Origin: Gavia stellata
Taxonomy: Eukaryota > Chordata > Aves > Gaviiformes > Gaviidae
Direction: 5' to 3'
Length of the DNA stretch: 64,000 nt
NCBI RefSeq assembly: GCF_030936135.1
Contig: NC_082602.1
Coordinates: 3,720,001-3,784,000, forward strand
The position numbers and the translations under genes are program-made. This document shows, piece after piece, positions 35,570-46,358 of this stretch; the first letter of the stretch is position 1, and each line of letters opens with the position of its first letter. Under the pieces are notes generated by a model. It was not told the origin of the DNA and made no database searches. It saw only the letters and a list, made by a program, of their open reading frames with translations.

Positions 35570-38500
35570 TCAGGCTTTGGGAATGGGTTTTTCTGGTGAC
35601 AGCAGCAGGTCGAAGGGGACGAGGGGCCGGACCAGCAGCCGCACCTCGGGGCCGACGGGGTTCGCCCGTAGGTTGAGGCTCCGCAGCGATGCCATGGAGG
35701 CCAGCTTCTCTGCCGGCACCTCTGCAAAAGAGAGCACCGAGGAGTGAGCATCCATCCCGGCATCGGCTGCTGCGGCATTCGGAGCAGCAGAGGGGATGAA
35801 AGCCGGGGTTCGATGGGCAGCCCGGAGCAAACCCTGCTCCCGTCGGTCTCCAGGCTTTTATCAAAACAGAAACATAACAAAAGATTAAATTATACCACTA
35901 CTCAAGAAAATGGCTTGGCAAGGTACAAACACCATGATATTAAATGTGGACACTGCCCTCCAGTTCTCCCAGTCATAAAAAAAACCCTGCTGGGGTGCTA
36001 AACTGGTATTCAAAGACTTATTCCCTGATTTTATTCCCAGTGTTGTAATGCCCAGGAGCCCTCGCCAGGCTGATGGGAGAGCCCGTGCTCTTCACCCTTG
36101 TTGGACAGGCTGCAAAATGGCTCTCGGCCATCACCACCCTCCTATTTTGCAATTTCCATGAATTCAGGTGTTTTTCTTTAGAAAGGGTTTTCTAAAGGAA
36201 ACCCTTTTAACATGGGGGAAAAAAAAAAGGTGCCTTAAACTGCAGGTCTCTGGGTGGTCCCCATGTGAATCCACTGAGGGCGGAGGAATGAGACTGATAC
36301 AAAAAGCTAACCATTAAGATGTTAGATTTAGCTTTTCATCATAAATCACAATATTGTGGGCTTGAAAAGCCCACCTGCCTGAGTTTCCCCAAGAATGATT
36401 TCTTTTTAATTTGGCCACCAAAATGACAAGAGCCTTTTAGATCCCCAGCTCTGATTTCTTCTCCCAATACTTGGAGCAGAATTGCGGTGTTGTAATTATA
36501 GCTGAGCGGGTGATGATACGATTTTTAGACCATGAAACTTATTTTACGCTGGAAAAAGACTCAAACACCTTGATGGCTTTTTTTTTCTCCTTCTTGTCCA
36601 GAGAGCAATGTTATTTTCTGTAATAAACATATTTCTGAGCAGTGTACCTCTCTCATCATGCTAAGCGTCACATGGATTTTTTTATACTCTTCTTTACAGT
36701 GGATTTGTTCACCATCGCTCCCCTGTATCATTTTGCATTTTTTTCCCCCTTGATGCACAAAAATATATTTTTTTTAATAGCTCTTCCTGTTTAATGATCC
36801 TCTAAAGTTATGCAGAGTGATAAACCCCCACTTTGCTTAAATTTAGTGACTTAAGGAAAGTATTGTAGGGAGCACGCCTTGCGCAGGGTGGGAACAGCCC
36901 AGCTCTGCAACTTATTTCAAGGTAAGGAACGGTGACTCACGCCCGGCATGAAGCAACAGGCAGGGCAGGCAGTGCAGCCTATAGCTATACGGCCGTGCGT
37001 GGGAACCGCAAACTCCTCTATAAGCAACCCGAAGCACCACTTGCCGGCTCCCCGATGGATAAGGCACTTGCGTTTGAGCCTGAATTATTCATGTTGGCTT
37101 CACCAGTTAAGCAAGAAAAGGGGAAGAAAAAAGGCTTTTCCATAATTAAGGCAAACAGTAATTTTCTCAGATCAGAATATGATCATAAGCAAGTGAAAAA
37201 GCCAGCTCCTTCAGATGAAAGGGCTGCCGAAGCGTTGAGAATCATCTAAGGAGATGGGTATGAAAAGGCTGCCGAGGCATGCGAGGAGCTGGGCGATGAA
37301 CACCAACAGCCCCAAAGGTCTCTCAGCCTCGTACGGCTACAAATTGAAGGTGGAAGGACCCTGCTCAGATAGCAGAGCCACCTCCCGGGCAGGTTTCAAC
37401 ATTAGCCGCATTCTTTGCTGGCCACCAGCTCCTGCCAGCCTCCTCCAAACCTGCTGATGGAAACTCACTGGCTGGCTCCTCTGCGGCTATTAACAAAGAT
37501 GCATTTTCCATACCATTAACCCAAATTGAGAATGGCTTTTTTTGATGCTCAGGAGGAGAAAAATCAGCCACAGTTGCCACCAGCAGCAACCTGCCCAGCT
37601 TTGCGAGTCGTCTGCAGCATCGCCCTTGCTGTCTCAAAAGCTTCTATGTTAACCCATTAATCAAGGAATAAGGGAAAGAGCCGCTGAAGCTTCAGGCACC
37701 AAAAAAGCACAGAACTTGGGAGCTGAAAATGCTAATTTGCTATCACTCTAATTAGCAGAGGAGGAGTTAAAAGCATTGACATTAATATATACATAATTAC
37801 ACTGCAGGGTTAAGAGCTTGTTGAGATGAAAAGGGCAGTTCATGGCACTAAGTGTCTCCTTTCAGAGCCCACAGACTCCAGGCAGACATTAATTAATCTC
37901 CTTTTACTTCTGTTTCCCTTTGGCTGGAAAACATTGCCTACCATCTCCAGTTCAGTATGTCCTAGTAGGTGACTCAGCCCTCTTCCAGCACGTCCTTTTA
38001 ATCTGGTCTGCAGCCCTGCTATCAGCTCCTTCAGCATCACTAAGAGGAGGACAGGCAGGACTAGGAATGGCACATGACTGCTGCAGCAGCACCAAAAACC
38101 AGCCCATCCACAACCTTCCTGCTGCTGGAGCAAGCCCCAGTCCTTCCCCAGGCTCCAGCTCCCATCTATCATCTGTAGAAGATGGTTCTGTTGCCCACCA
38201 GTCTTTTATCTGGAGTAGGGTCCTCAGCTCGTTATTGGGCTAAGTGGTGCAGCCTGGCTCCCGAATTATAAAAGGCAGCAAAATGCAGCTTTTGCACTAC
38301 TGGGGTAGTTGCTTCTGTGCTGTAGGGGTGTAGGTACTGCTGCTGAAGAGCAGCACCTGGATGAACTTTCAGATGCCTCAAGAGTTTCTCCAAGGATGGA
38401 GTAAGTGATTGCTCCCCTATACTCAGTGCTGCTGAGGCTATATGTCAAATACTGTGTTCAGTTTTGTGTTCCTCCCTACAAGAAGGACATCGAGGTGCTG

Positions 38501-41500
38501 GAGCGTGTCCAGAGAAGGATGACGAAGCTGGTGAGGGGTCTGGAGCACAAGTCTGATGAGGAGGGGCTGAGGGAACTGGGGTTGTTCAGTCTGGAGAAGA
38601 GGAGGCTGAGGGGAGACCTCATTGCTCTCTACAATTACCTGAAAGGGGGTTGTGGTGAGGTGGGTGTTGGTCTCTTCTCCCAAGTGATGAGTGATAGAAT
38701 GAGGGGAAATGGCCTCAAGTTGCACCAGGGGAGGTTCAGGCTGGATATCAGGAAAAATTTCTTTCCTGAGAGAGCGGTGAAGCACTGGAAGAGGCTGCCC
38801 AGGGAGGTGGTGGAGTCACCATCCCTGGAGGTGTTCAAGGAACGTGTGGATGTGGCACTGCGGGATGTGGTTTAGTGGGCATGGGGGGGTTGGGTTGATG
38901 GTTGGACTTGATGATCTTACAGGTCTTTTCCAACTGTAGTGATTCTGTAACTGCTCCCCATGAGACCCTGCTGCCAAAACAGGGTCCTTGGCCAGCTGCA
39001 GTGGGTGAGTTGTATATGCATGCAGAGGGGAAAAGAGAAGATGTTGTCTCCTATAGACTGGCCTAAGATCTCCTGGAGTGAAATGAGTGTGAAGGGCTCA
39101 ACTCCTACTTGGTCATTAAGGAAAAACAAAATTTGCACCAGTTAAATTCAAGCTGATGGGCTCTCCTTAACTCTCCTTCCCCTATTGTGCCAGGCTAGTG
39201 TGGGAGGAAAAGGTATGTATAAATACAAGCTCATAAATAGTATATAAAACTATTAGCACATAAAAATGCATATATATACATATATGGAAACTGATGTGCA
39301 GATAATTGGCACCGAGGCTCATCCCAGAGCCTGGCTGCAAGCTCCCAGCGCGCTGTGCCTGTGAAGAGCGGGGAGCTCGGTCCTTGGGCAAGCTCAGCGC
39401 TGAGCAAACTCAGCCTTGAGGGCAACCCAGGAGATTCCACCGTGGTCCTGGAAAGTGAAACTGGGGATGAGATGCTTTACTTTGGATGTGAAGGACCTGA
39501 GCTGCTGCAGCTCTTGGGGTGCTCTGCTCCCTGGGAGGCCATTGTGGGACTGAGCCCAGGAGGTATTGGGGAAGGTATTGGGAGTGATGCAATTACCCAA
39601 ACTTTTGTTTCCTTGGCAAAAATTGGCTGCGACGTCCCTGGGTTTCTAATCTCTACCTCTTCCCTTTCCAGAAAATGCATAAAATAGGTTAATCCTACCC
39701 ATTTCTGCAGCCAAACAGCATTGTGCTCGTTTCAAAGATACATCCCTGAAACATTTTAGCTTGAAATTGTTAATCTCTACCCTGTCATTATTCTTCCTAA
39801 GTCTGATAACAGCAGCTGAGGGGAGCCTGGAGGGAGAGGACCAAGCCTGGCAGCTGGGTTATCTAGCTGCCTTCTCCCCCAAGATTAATCCAGCTGGGTA
39901 CAACCCTTGATGCATCTGTTCCTCCCTGCATTTAAGCAGGGAAAAATGCAACAAAGCGCTGTATTCCCTTCCTGCAGCAGCCTGCTTGCACAAAATGCGA
40001 AGGAAATACGAAGTTTGGAGACTTCAGCTCCTGCATCAAGTCTGAAGTTGGCCAATTAAGCTCAAAAAGTGATGGAGGGACCTAAGAGTGAGACGCTCTC
40101 TCCGAATGGCAGGAGAGGAAAAAAGGGGTGAGGAAAACCCATGTCTTTTGCTGGCTCTCGTGGAAGCAGTATTTAAGGTTTTGTGTTTCTATAGGCATGG
40201 CCAGGGAGCAGCTGATGCTGTTAATAAAACTTGTGTTGCAGGGAGCAGCTTTCCCAGCAGCAGCTGAAGCCATCCTAGATAAAACAGCAAAATTGAGCAG
40301 ACTCAATATTCGCCTCCCTGGGGATCTGTGTGGGCTGTGGGATGCTCCAGCCTGGGCTCTTTGGAAGATTGCTCCTAAATAAATCCCCTTTTATCTCTGT
40401 GCAACAGCTGCCCCTTTTGCCCAGCGTTCGGGGACTCCAAAGGCTTCAGCTTTGCGCATGATTTTCCTCTGACTGCAGGGTCGGGGATGAGCGGCTCTTA
40501 CCAGCCCTTTAATTTCACTTTTTTTTAGGGGATTTTATAGCGTTATGGCTCCTATTCGCTCTGGGAAATGTTCAGGTGGGCTTGTGCCCTTGCTTTGTGA
40601 GGCAGCAAACATTTTTTGCTGGCAGCAAAGATCTCAGCCCAGCATCCTTGGGGCTGGGTTCTGCAGTCAGGTCTATTTTTTAATTAAATCTGGTGATTTT
40701 GAGCTGCAGCTGGAGTTACCTTTGAGAGCTGTATCCCAGCGTGGTGAAGAGGGTGGCTTGAATGGGGCTTGATTTCCCCCTACGCCTGCAACAGCTTCAT
40801 CCCGGGAGGCAGCGCAAGTGTTAGCACAAGCGAGTGGCTAACGAGGCTCTGTCTATTTAGCATCTCCCTCGCCAAATCCATGCTCCTTTTGCTGGATCAC
40901 TAAGCCATCCCTCGGCCCGACTGCATCCGCAGGAGATGGTGGACCACGAGCAAAGCTTCAAGCCAGCATCCCTCCCTGCTCAGGGATGTGAATCGGCATC
41001 AGCGCTGGGAAGTGCCGTTGTCCCAGAGGGATGCTCATCCTCACCTCCAGCGGGAAAAGGTTCTTCTCACCTGTGATCTCGTTCTCTTCCAGGTTGATGG
41101 TCTCCAGGGTGGCGACGGTGGCCAGGGGCTCGGGGAAACGCCGAAACCTGTTGCGGGAGAGGTTGATGGCCCGGAGGTGCAGCAGGGAGGTGACCTCCTC
41201 GGGCAGGCGGTGCAGGTAGTTGCCTGCCAGGTTGAGCTCTGCAGTTCGGGGAAGAGAGGAGAGAGGTGGTGGGATGCGGGGGGGAAAGATGGGAAAATAA
41301 TTAATGCATGGCTTCATTTACAGCCTCTGTCTCCCGTGGGCTGCCAGGTCCAGCAATGGGATTCCAACTCCAAAAATGGGTGGTTTTTTGCTCATCTCCA
41401 TGGTTTGCTGTCATACTTTAGCCTGCTGTGACTACCCCTTTTAGAACGATATGTTTCCTGGCTTCCCCAGGCTTTCCTAATGAAACCCGTGCAGCATTTT

Positions 41501-44330
41501 GCAAGCGGGGGCTGTAGAAATAAGCAATATTTCTTAATGAAGTCGGTGCAATTCCCTCCCCAATGGACATTTGTCATGGCTTAAGTCTAGTTTTCTATCT
41601 TCACGTGCCTGAACCCCTTCTGAGGTATAAATAGAATGGTGGAAGAAATGTATCTGTATGTGAAAAACATCTATTCTACGGAGTTTAGCCCTCTGTGATG
41701 CTTCCCCCCCCCCCCCTAAGAAATGGGCTGCAGGAGCAGCACCTCCTACATGGAAGACCATTAGCCATGGGAACAGGAACCCAAAGCCCGCTGTCCCAGC
41801 GCCCTTCTCCAGTGACACAGGGCTTTCTGCTCTATAAATACCCACGCAAGCTGCCCTGCCCCTGCTAATACCTCATATTTATAGGTCCTGCCTTATTCAG
41901 GATGGTGCAAGGCTGTCCCCAGCCCCGGGGCATCTCTCCCCTGCAACAGCCCTGCTGAGGCCTGGCACATTCATCACCAGAATGATTTGTTCACTAGTGG
42001 AGTGAAACCCGTGCTGGGAAATGAGACCACCTTCTTTTTTTTTTCCCTCCCCTCAGGGCTTGCCATGCTGTCTAGAAAATGAAAATTGATTTCCTTTGCT
42101 TGATGTGTTTCTTTTCTCCAGCCTAGGGGAGTTTTCATGGATGATGCTCCAGCTCCTGCACAACACGGGAGGCCTCCCCAGCCACCCACCACAGTGGCAC
42201 TTGTGCACTACATTGTATGAGCAAAATATTTGCTTATAAAAGCTGCCAGAGCCCCAGGCGCTGCTGCAGGCAGGCAAAGCCCCGGTGCAGACCCCAGCGT
42301 TCAAAACCACGGATGCTCTGGATGCTTTAGTGTCTTTTAGCAGATTAGCTTCTGGCTGCTTTCGCTGGGCTCCGCAGGGACGTGTCCCCGTGGCACCAGC
42401 CACACACTGACTGTCCCCATCTCCTGCAGCGAGTGGAGGAGCAAGCAACTATCACTGCTGTCTTGCGACAGGGGCTAATTAGCCGGCAGCAAGCCAGCAT
42501 GCCTTCTGCAGCCTGAAATTTCGGGATGTGGTTTAATGGGTAAGGTGGTGTTGGGTTGATGGTTGGACTTGATGGTCTTACAGGTCTTTTCCAACCTTAG
42601 TGATTCTGTGAAATGCCCCAGCTCTGCCATGCACCATTATACCCAGACTGCCTTTCCTGTCCTCTTTCAGCCCCATCCTCGGAGGGAGATGGAGGATGAT
42701 GAGAGACCTCACTGCAGCCTGGTCACTGCTGAGAGTGGCTGGAGGTGGCATGGCATGAGTTTGGGAGGGTGGGTGAGAGCAAAACCGGTGCCCTCTTCCT
42801 GCAAGGGCTCAAAGGGTAAAGAAAAACGGATTTTGGGGGGAGCTGAACTAGTGCTTGGAATGAGGTGTGAGTGCAGAGGAGGAAAAACTGCAGTGGGGAG
42901 ACTCTCCGGTGCTGTGCTCCCTCTGCAGCAGCCCGGGGGGGCTCTTTGCCGGGTCCCGGGGGCTTGGAAGTGGCTGTTGTGAAGCAGTGGGGCTGTCTCT
43001 TACCTCTCAACTGGCTGAAGGTGGTGACAAATCGGCTGGTGAGGGACTTCAGCTCGTTGTTGGCCAGGGAGATGTGGTGGATCCCCTCGGTGACGCTCCT
43101 CATGGCTTTGTAGATGCCGACGGGGAAGGTCATCAGCTTGCAGTTGGCCAGATCTGCCCCGGAGAGATCCGGGCACCTTATAATGCACCCCAGCTGGCAC
43201 CAAGCAATGCTTGCCATCTTGTCTTCTACCCCTTAATGCTTGAGTTGCTGCCCATGGATGCTGAAATGTCCCCTGCCATACTCCTCTCTGTTGCAGCGAT
43301 CTTTGCGATCACCTCCCTGAGCACCCATAGTTTGTTCCCATCAGCAATGCTAAGGGTGTTCAACCCCAAACCGTGTCGCATTTACCTCTCTGCTGCAAAC
43401 CCTCAGCCAGCCTGTCCATGTCAAATAAATAACTTTGCAACTTCAGCAATCCCTCTCCCCTATGTCCTTAACCCCCCGGGGAAGGTCGAGCATCCCAGGG
43501 ATGCCCCCTCCACTGCTGATGGTGATGGGCTTTCCCTGGGGGTCCTCCTGGCTGGATTTCTCATGGCAAGCAGTGGGAAGGGGAAAAGGATTTGGCTGCG
43601 CTTCTCACCTCTTGGTGTTTTTGTTTTGCTCTGACCTGTTTCCCTTTCCCCTCCTGGGGACGTACCAGGGGATGGGATCCCTGCATCCCAGCCCTGTGAT
43701 GCTCAGCCCCGGCTCTGCTGCCTGTCCCCTCCCCAAAGCCGTGGCGGGGGCTGCACGAGCTCCGTCTTCCCCCGCTTATCGTCTTGCTGGGAGAGGCTGA
43801 GCGATGAAGCTCTGACTCTCAGCGTACACTGGTTTATACCCCAGGGCTGGGAATCCAGCACGAATAAAAATGAGCGGCTCTCTTTTGATGAGCTGCGCCT
43901 GGGTCTCGGATATTAGCTGCAAACGGGGAAACTGCAGAAAACCACAAATCTGGCGAGGCGGGGAGAGGTCTGGCTCCTGCCTTTGCTTGTAAGGAAGGAC
44001 TTTATCCCTGGGGCACGTCCCATGGGATTATGTGCCATCGCTGGGAACCCACTCAAACTTTGGGGAGGGCTGAGCGCCCTTTTGGGGGACCCTTTCCCTT
44101 CCCTGGGGGTGCAGGAGCCTTGGGCACGGCACCCAGAGGGGGACTGACAGCTTTTTTTAGACCGTGGCTGCAAATAATAGTCCTGCTCTCGGACACCCGA
44201 TCCTTCTCCTGGCCCCGAGCGGGAGCGGAGCCGGAGCGCCAGGCTTACCCAGGGAATCTGTTTTGTTCTCCACTGTGTCGTTCACCTTCCTGGCCACCCG
44301 GGCCACCGCCTCACCCATCCTCTTCTGCAT
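35570..44330 (-). CDS. LRRC20: Leucine-rich repeat protein LRRC20
   Basis: LRRC20 is a small intracellular LRR protein of unknown biochemical role. Coding exons on the minus strand: 44330-44249, 43153-43004, 41238-41071, 35721-35570, giving 183 aa (human 184). It starts with a basic helix ([17 protein letters not shown]). Four to five LRR units follow, seen as [44 protein letters not shown] and [12 protein letters not shown]. The C-terminus [12 protein letters not shown] corresponds to human MLMSPEGARAPLP. The first coding exon probably starts at 44380 after the acceptor TTTCTCCCTCCAG, so a non-coding exon lies further upstream, towards the island shared with EIF4EBP2. The 5.3-kb and 1.8-kb introns each carry a CR1 tail. 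Confidence 0.94.
38411..38950 (+). mobile_element. CR1 LINE, 5'-truncated 3' end
   Basis: About 540 bp of a CR1 non-LTR retrotransposon in antisense orientation to LRRC20. It keeps an open frame of about 156 codons (38405-38875) for the C-terminal end of the reverse-transcriptase protein. Recognisable strings are [29 protein letters not shown] and [12 protein letters not shown]. The CR1 3' tail follows (GGTTGGACTTGATGATCTTAC ... TGATTCTGTAA). The intact frame over this length suggests a fairly young insertion. As a 5'-truncated copy it cannot move on its own. Confidence 0.95.
42521..42611 (+). mobile_element. CR1 LINE 3'-tail fragment
   Basis: About 90 bp matches the last part of the CR1 copy at 38.9 kb (GGGATGTGGTTTA, GGTTGGACTTGATGGTCTTA, TGATTCTGTGAA). 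It is severely 5'-truncated, in the same orientation, in LRRC20 intron 2. Confidence 0.93.
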
Positions 44331-44499
44331 GCGGGCGCCCGGTCCCGCCGGGGACGTGCTTTGGCCGGGGGGATCCACGGCTGGAGGGAGAAACCAGCCG
44401 CTCCGGCCTCTCGGGAGAGGGATGCTAAAAATAACCAGCGGGATCAGCGTTCCCAGGGGAGGGAGGGAGGGAGGCTGTGCTGAGGCTGGCGTGGCCCTC

Positions 44500-44830
44500 A
44501 GGGTATGAGATTCCCAGCTTTCCAGGGTGGTATGTGTAGGATATGGGGATGCATCCCCTTTCCTGGTTTGTGATATAGGGATGCACCCCCTTTCCCGGTG
44601 GTCTGGGGCTGGCGTGGCTCTCGGGGCACAGGATTCCCAACTTTCCGGGTCGGTACTTTGGGATATGGGGATGCACCCCCTTTCCCGGTGACCTGGAGCA
44701 TGGTGTAGCCCTTGGGGTGTGGGAATCCCAACTTTTTGTGTTGGTGTATTTGGGATATGGAGGTGCACTCCTTTCCACGATGACTTTGATTGGCTCGGCC
44801 CCTTTCCCGGTGGCTTTGATCAGCTCGGCT
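44500..44830. repeat. Degenerate tandem repeat of ~80-100 bp
   Basis: GGATATGGGGATGCACCCCCTTTCCCGGTG recurs near 44541, 44572, 44653 and 44754 in variant forms (quoted here as GATATGGGGATGCACC and CCTTTCCCGGTG). It is interleaved with CACAGGATTCCCAACTTT-like blocks. It lies in the presumed first intron or promoter-proximal region of LRRC20. Confidence 0.75.
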
Positions 44831-44928
44831 CAGCCAAAACGTTTGGGCAGAAGGAGCCCTGGACACGACGACCCGCCTGCAGGCGAGGTCCCGGCGAAAG
44901 ACGGGACACCCCCATCCCCCACCCCCCC

Positions 44929-44934
44929 AAAAAA
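44929..44934 (-). terminator. Pol III terminator of the tRNA gene
   Basis: A T6 run on the gene strand begins 8 nt after the tRNA 3' end, the usual RNA polymerase III stop. Confidence 0.85.
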
Positions 44935-44942
44935 CCCCGCTC

Positions 44943-45014
44943 TTCCCACGCCGGGAGTCGAACCCGGGCCGCCTGGGTGAAAGCCAGGAATCCTCACCGC
45001 TAGACCACGTGGGA
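44943..45014 (-). tRNA. tRNA-Glu (anticodon UUC)
   Basis: A 72-nt cloverleaf on the minus strand. The acceptor stem TCCCACG/CGTGGGA is followed by discriminator A. The D arm contains GTCTAGCGGTGAGGAT. The anticodon stem CCTGG/CCAGG carries the loop CTTTCAC with anticodon TTC. The T arm is CCGGG-TTCGACT-CCCGG. All stems pair perfectly. Internal A box (TGGTCTAGCGG) and B box (GGTTCGACTCC) are intact and a T6 terminator follows, so the gene looks functional. It lies 178 bp upstream of the EIF4EBP2 ATG, divergent from it and in the same direction as LRRC20. Confidence 0.97.
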
Positions 45015-45192
45015 GGGCGCGGGCAGCGCCGCCCGCCCCCGCGCCTGCCCCCTGCTGGCGGCGGGCGGCGCGCGGTTGCGCGGCGGCAGCAGCGGCCGAG
45101 GGCGGGGGGGGGCGGGCGATGGGAGGCGGCGGCGACGGGGGGGGGGCGGCGCCCGCTCCGCGCCGCCTCCGCGGGGACAATAGCGCGGGGCC
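45015..45192 (+). promoter_or_regulatory. EIF4EBP2: CpG-island promoter/5' UTR of EIF4EBP2
   Basis: Extremely GC-rich DNA with many CpGs and no TATA box separates the divergent tRNA-Glu gene from the EIF4EBP2 ATG. The island continues into exon 1. It may also serve LRRC20. Confidence 0.65.
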
Positions 45193-46358
45193 ATGTCGTC
45201 CGCCGGCGGCCGCCAGCCCAGCCAGAGCCGGGCCATCCCCACCCGCACCGTGGCCCTCAGCGACGCGGCGCAGCTCCCCCCGGACTACTGCACCACCCCC
45301 GGCGGCACCCTCTTCTCCACCACCCCGGGAGGTGAGCGCCGGGGCGGACGGGGCCTGCGGGGCGGCGGCCGCGGGGCCGCGCCGGGGGAGCGCTGCCGCC
45401 GCCCGCCCGCCTCTCCCGCCGCCGCCTGTCGCGCCTATCGCGCCCGTATCGCGCCCGTATCGCCTCTCTGCGTCGCCTCTCTATAGCGCCCTGCCGTCGG
45501 TGGTCCTTAAAGCGAGCGCTCTGCCTGTTCCGGGGCGTAGCGGCGGGCGCAGAGGGTCCCGGCGGGGCGGGAGCTGGCCCCCGGTACGGGGCGGCCCCGC
45601 TGGGGCGCGGGCATCGGGGGCTCGACGCCCGGCAGCGAGGGGTGGGGGGGCTCTGCCCCGTCCCGCCTTGACACCCCCGGGGCCGGAGCATCCCTCGTCC
45701 CCGGGCGGGGGGGAGAGGGACGGAGGGGGTGTTTCGGGGTGCCGCATCCCTCGGCGTCCCCAGGATGCGTTCCCACCCCTGCCGTGAGTTTGCCAGGCCT
45801 CTGCGCCGGGGCGGCGGCGGCGAGCGCCCGGGGGGGCAGCTGGTACCCAGGTGCCGCCGAGGGTGTTTGTCCAGCGCCGAATTATCACCCGCCGTGCCCA
45901 GATAAGAGCGGGCAGAGCGGCGGTGGCGGCACGCAACCCCCCCTGCCCTCCCCGCCTATCCTTGGGCTGCGGCGGAGGTCCTTGGCCAGGGCACCTGTCC
46001 CACCCACCGGGAGACTCCTTCTGCCAGGCCGGATCCCCGCCACCCTCCTCTCGTGTCCGCCCCCCAGGCACCCGGATCATCTACGACCGCAAGTTCCTGC
46101 TGGACCGCCGCAACTCCCCCATGGCCCAGACCCCGCCTTGTCACCTCCCCAATATTCCCGGCGTCACCAGCCCCGGCTCGGCCGGCGAGGAGCCCAAAGC
46201 GGACGCCAACAGCCTGAACCACCAGGAGGGGAAGCCATCCATGGGTAAGGGGCCCCCCGGGGTGGGGTTGGCGGGATTGGGGGGGGCGTCCCCGCCCCTA
46301 ACACTTCTCCCCTTGCCTCTCGCCAGGGGACGACGCTCAGTTCGAGATGGATATCTGA
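45193..46358 (+). CDS. EIF4EBP2: eIF4E-binding protein 2 (translation repressor)
   Basis: 4E-BP2 binds eIF4E and blocks cap-dependent translation until mTORC1 phosphorylates it. Coding exons: 45193-45331, 46068-46244, 46327-46358, giving 115 aa (human 120). Hallmarks are the RAIP motif (13-16), mTOR sites Thr35 and Thr44 in TTPGG contexts (human Thr37/Thr46), the eIF4E-binding YDRKFLL (52-58), the SPMAQTPP phosphosite region, and the C-terminal TOS motif FEMDI (111-115). The ATG has CCATGTCG context and aligns with human MSSSAGSG. The gene is compact, with introns of 736 and 82 bp. 4E-BP2 is preferred over 4E-BP1 by synteny and C-terminal sequence. Confidence 0.95.

Noticed and set aside
36932-37249. 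A 105-codon frame in the LRRC20 intron
   Set aside because: No recognisable domain or promoter context, and it lies within an intron between well-supported exons.
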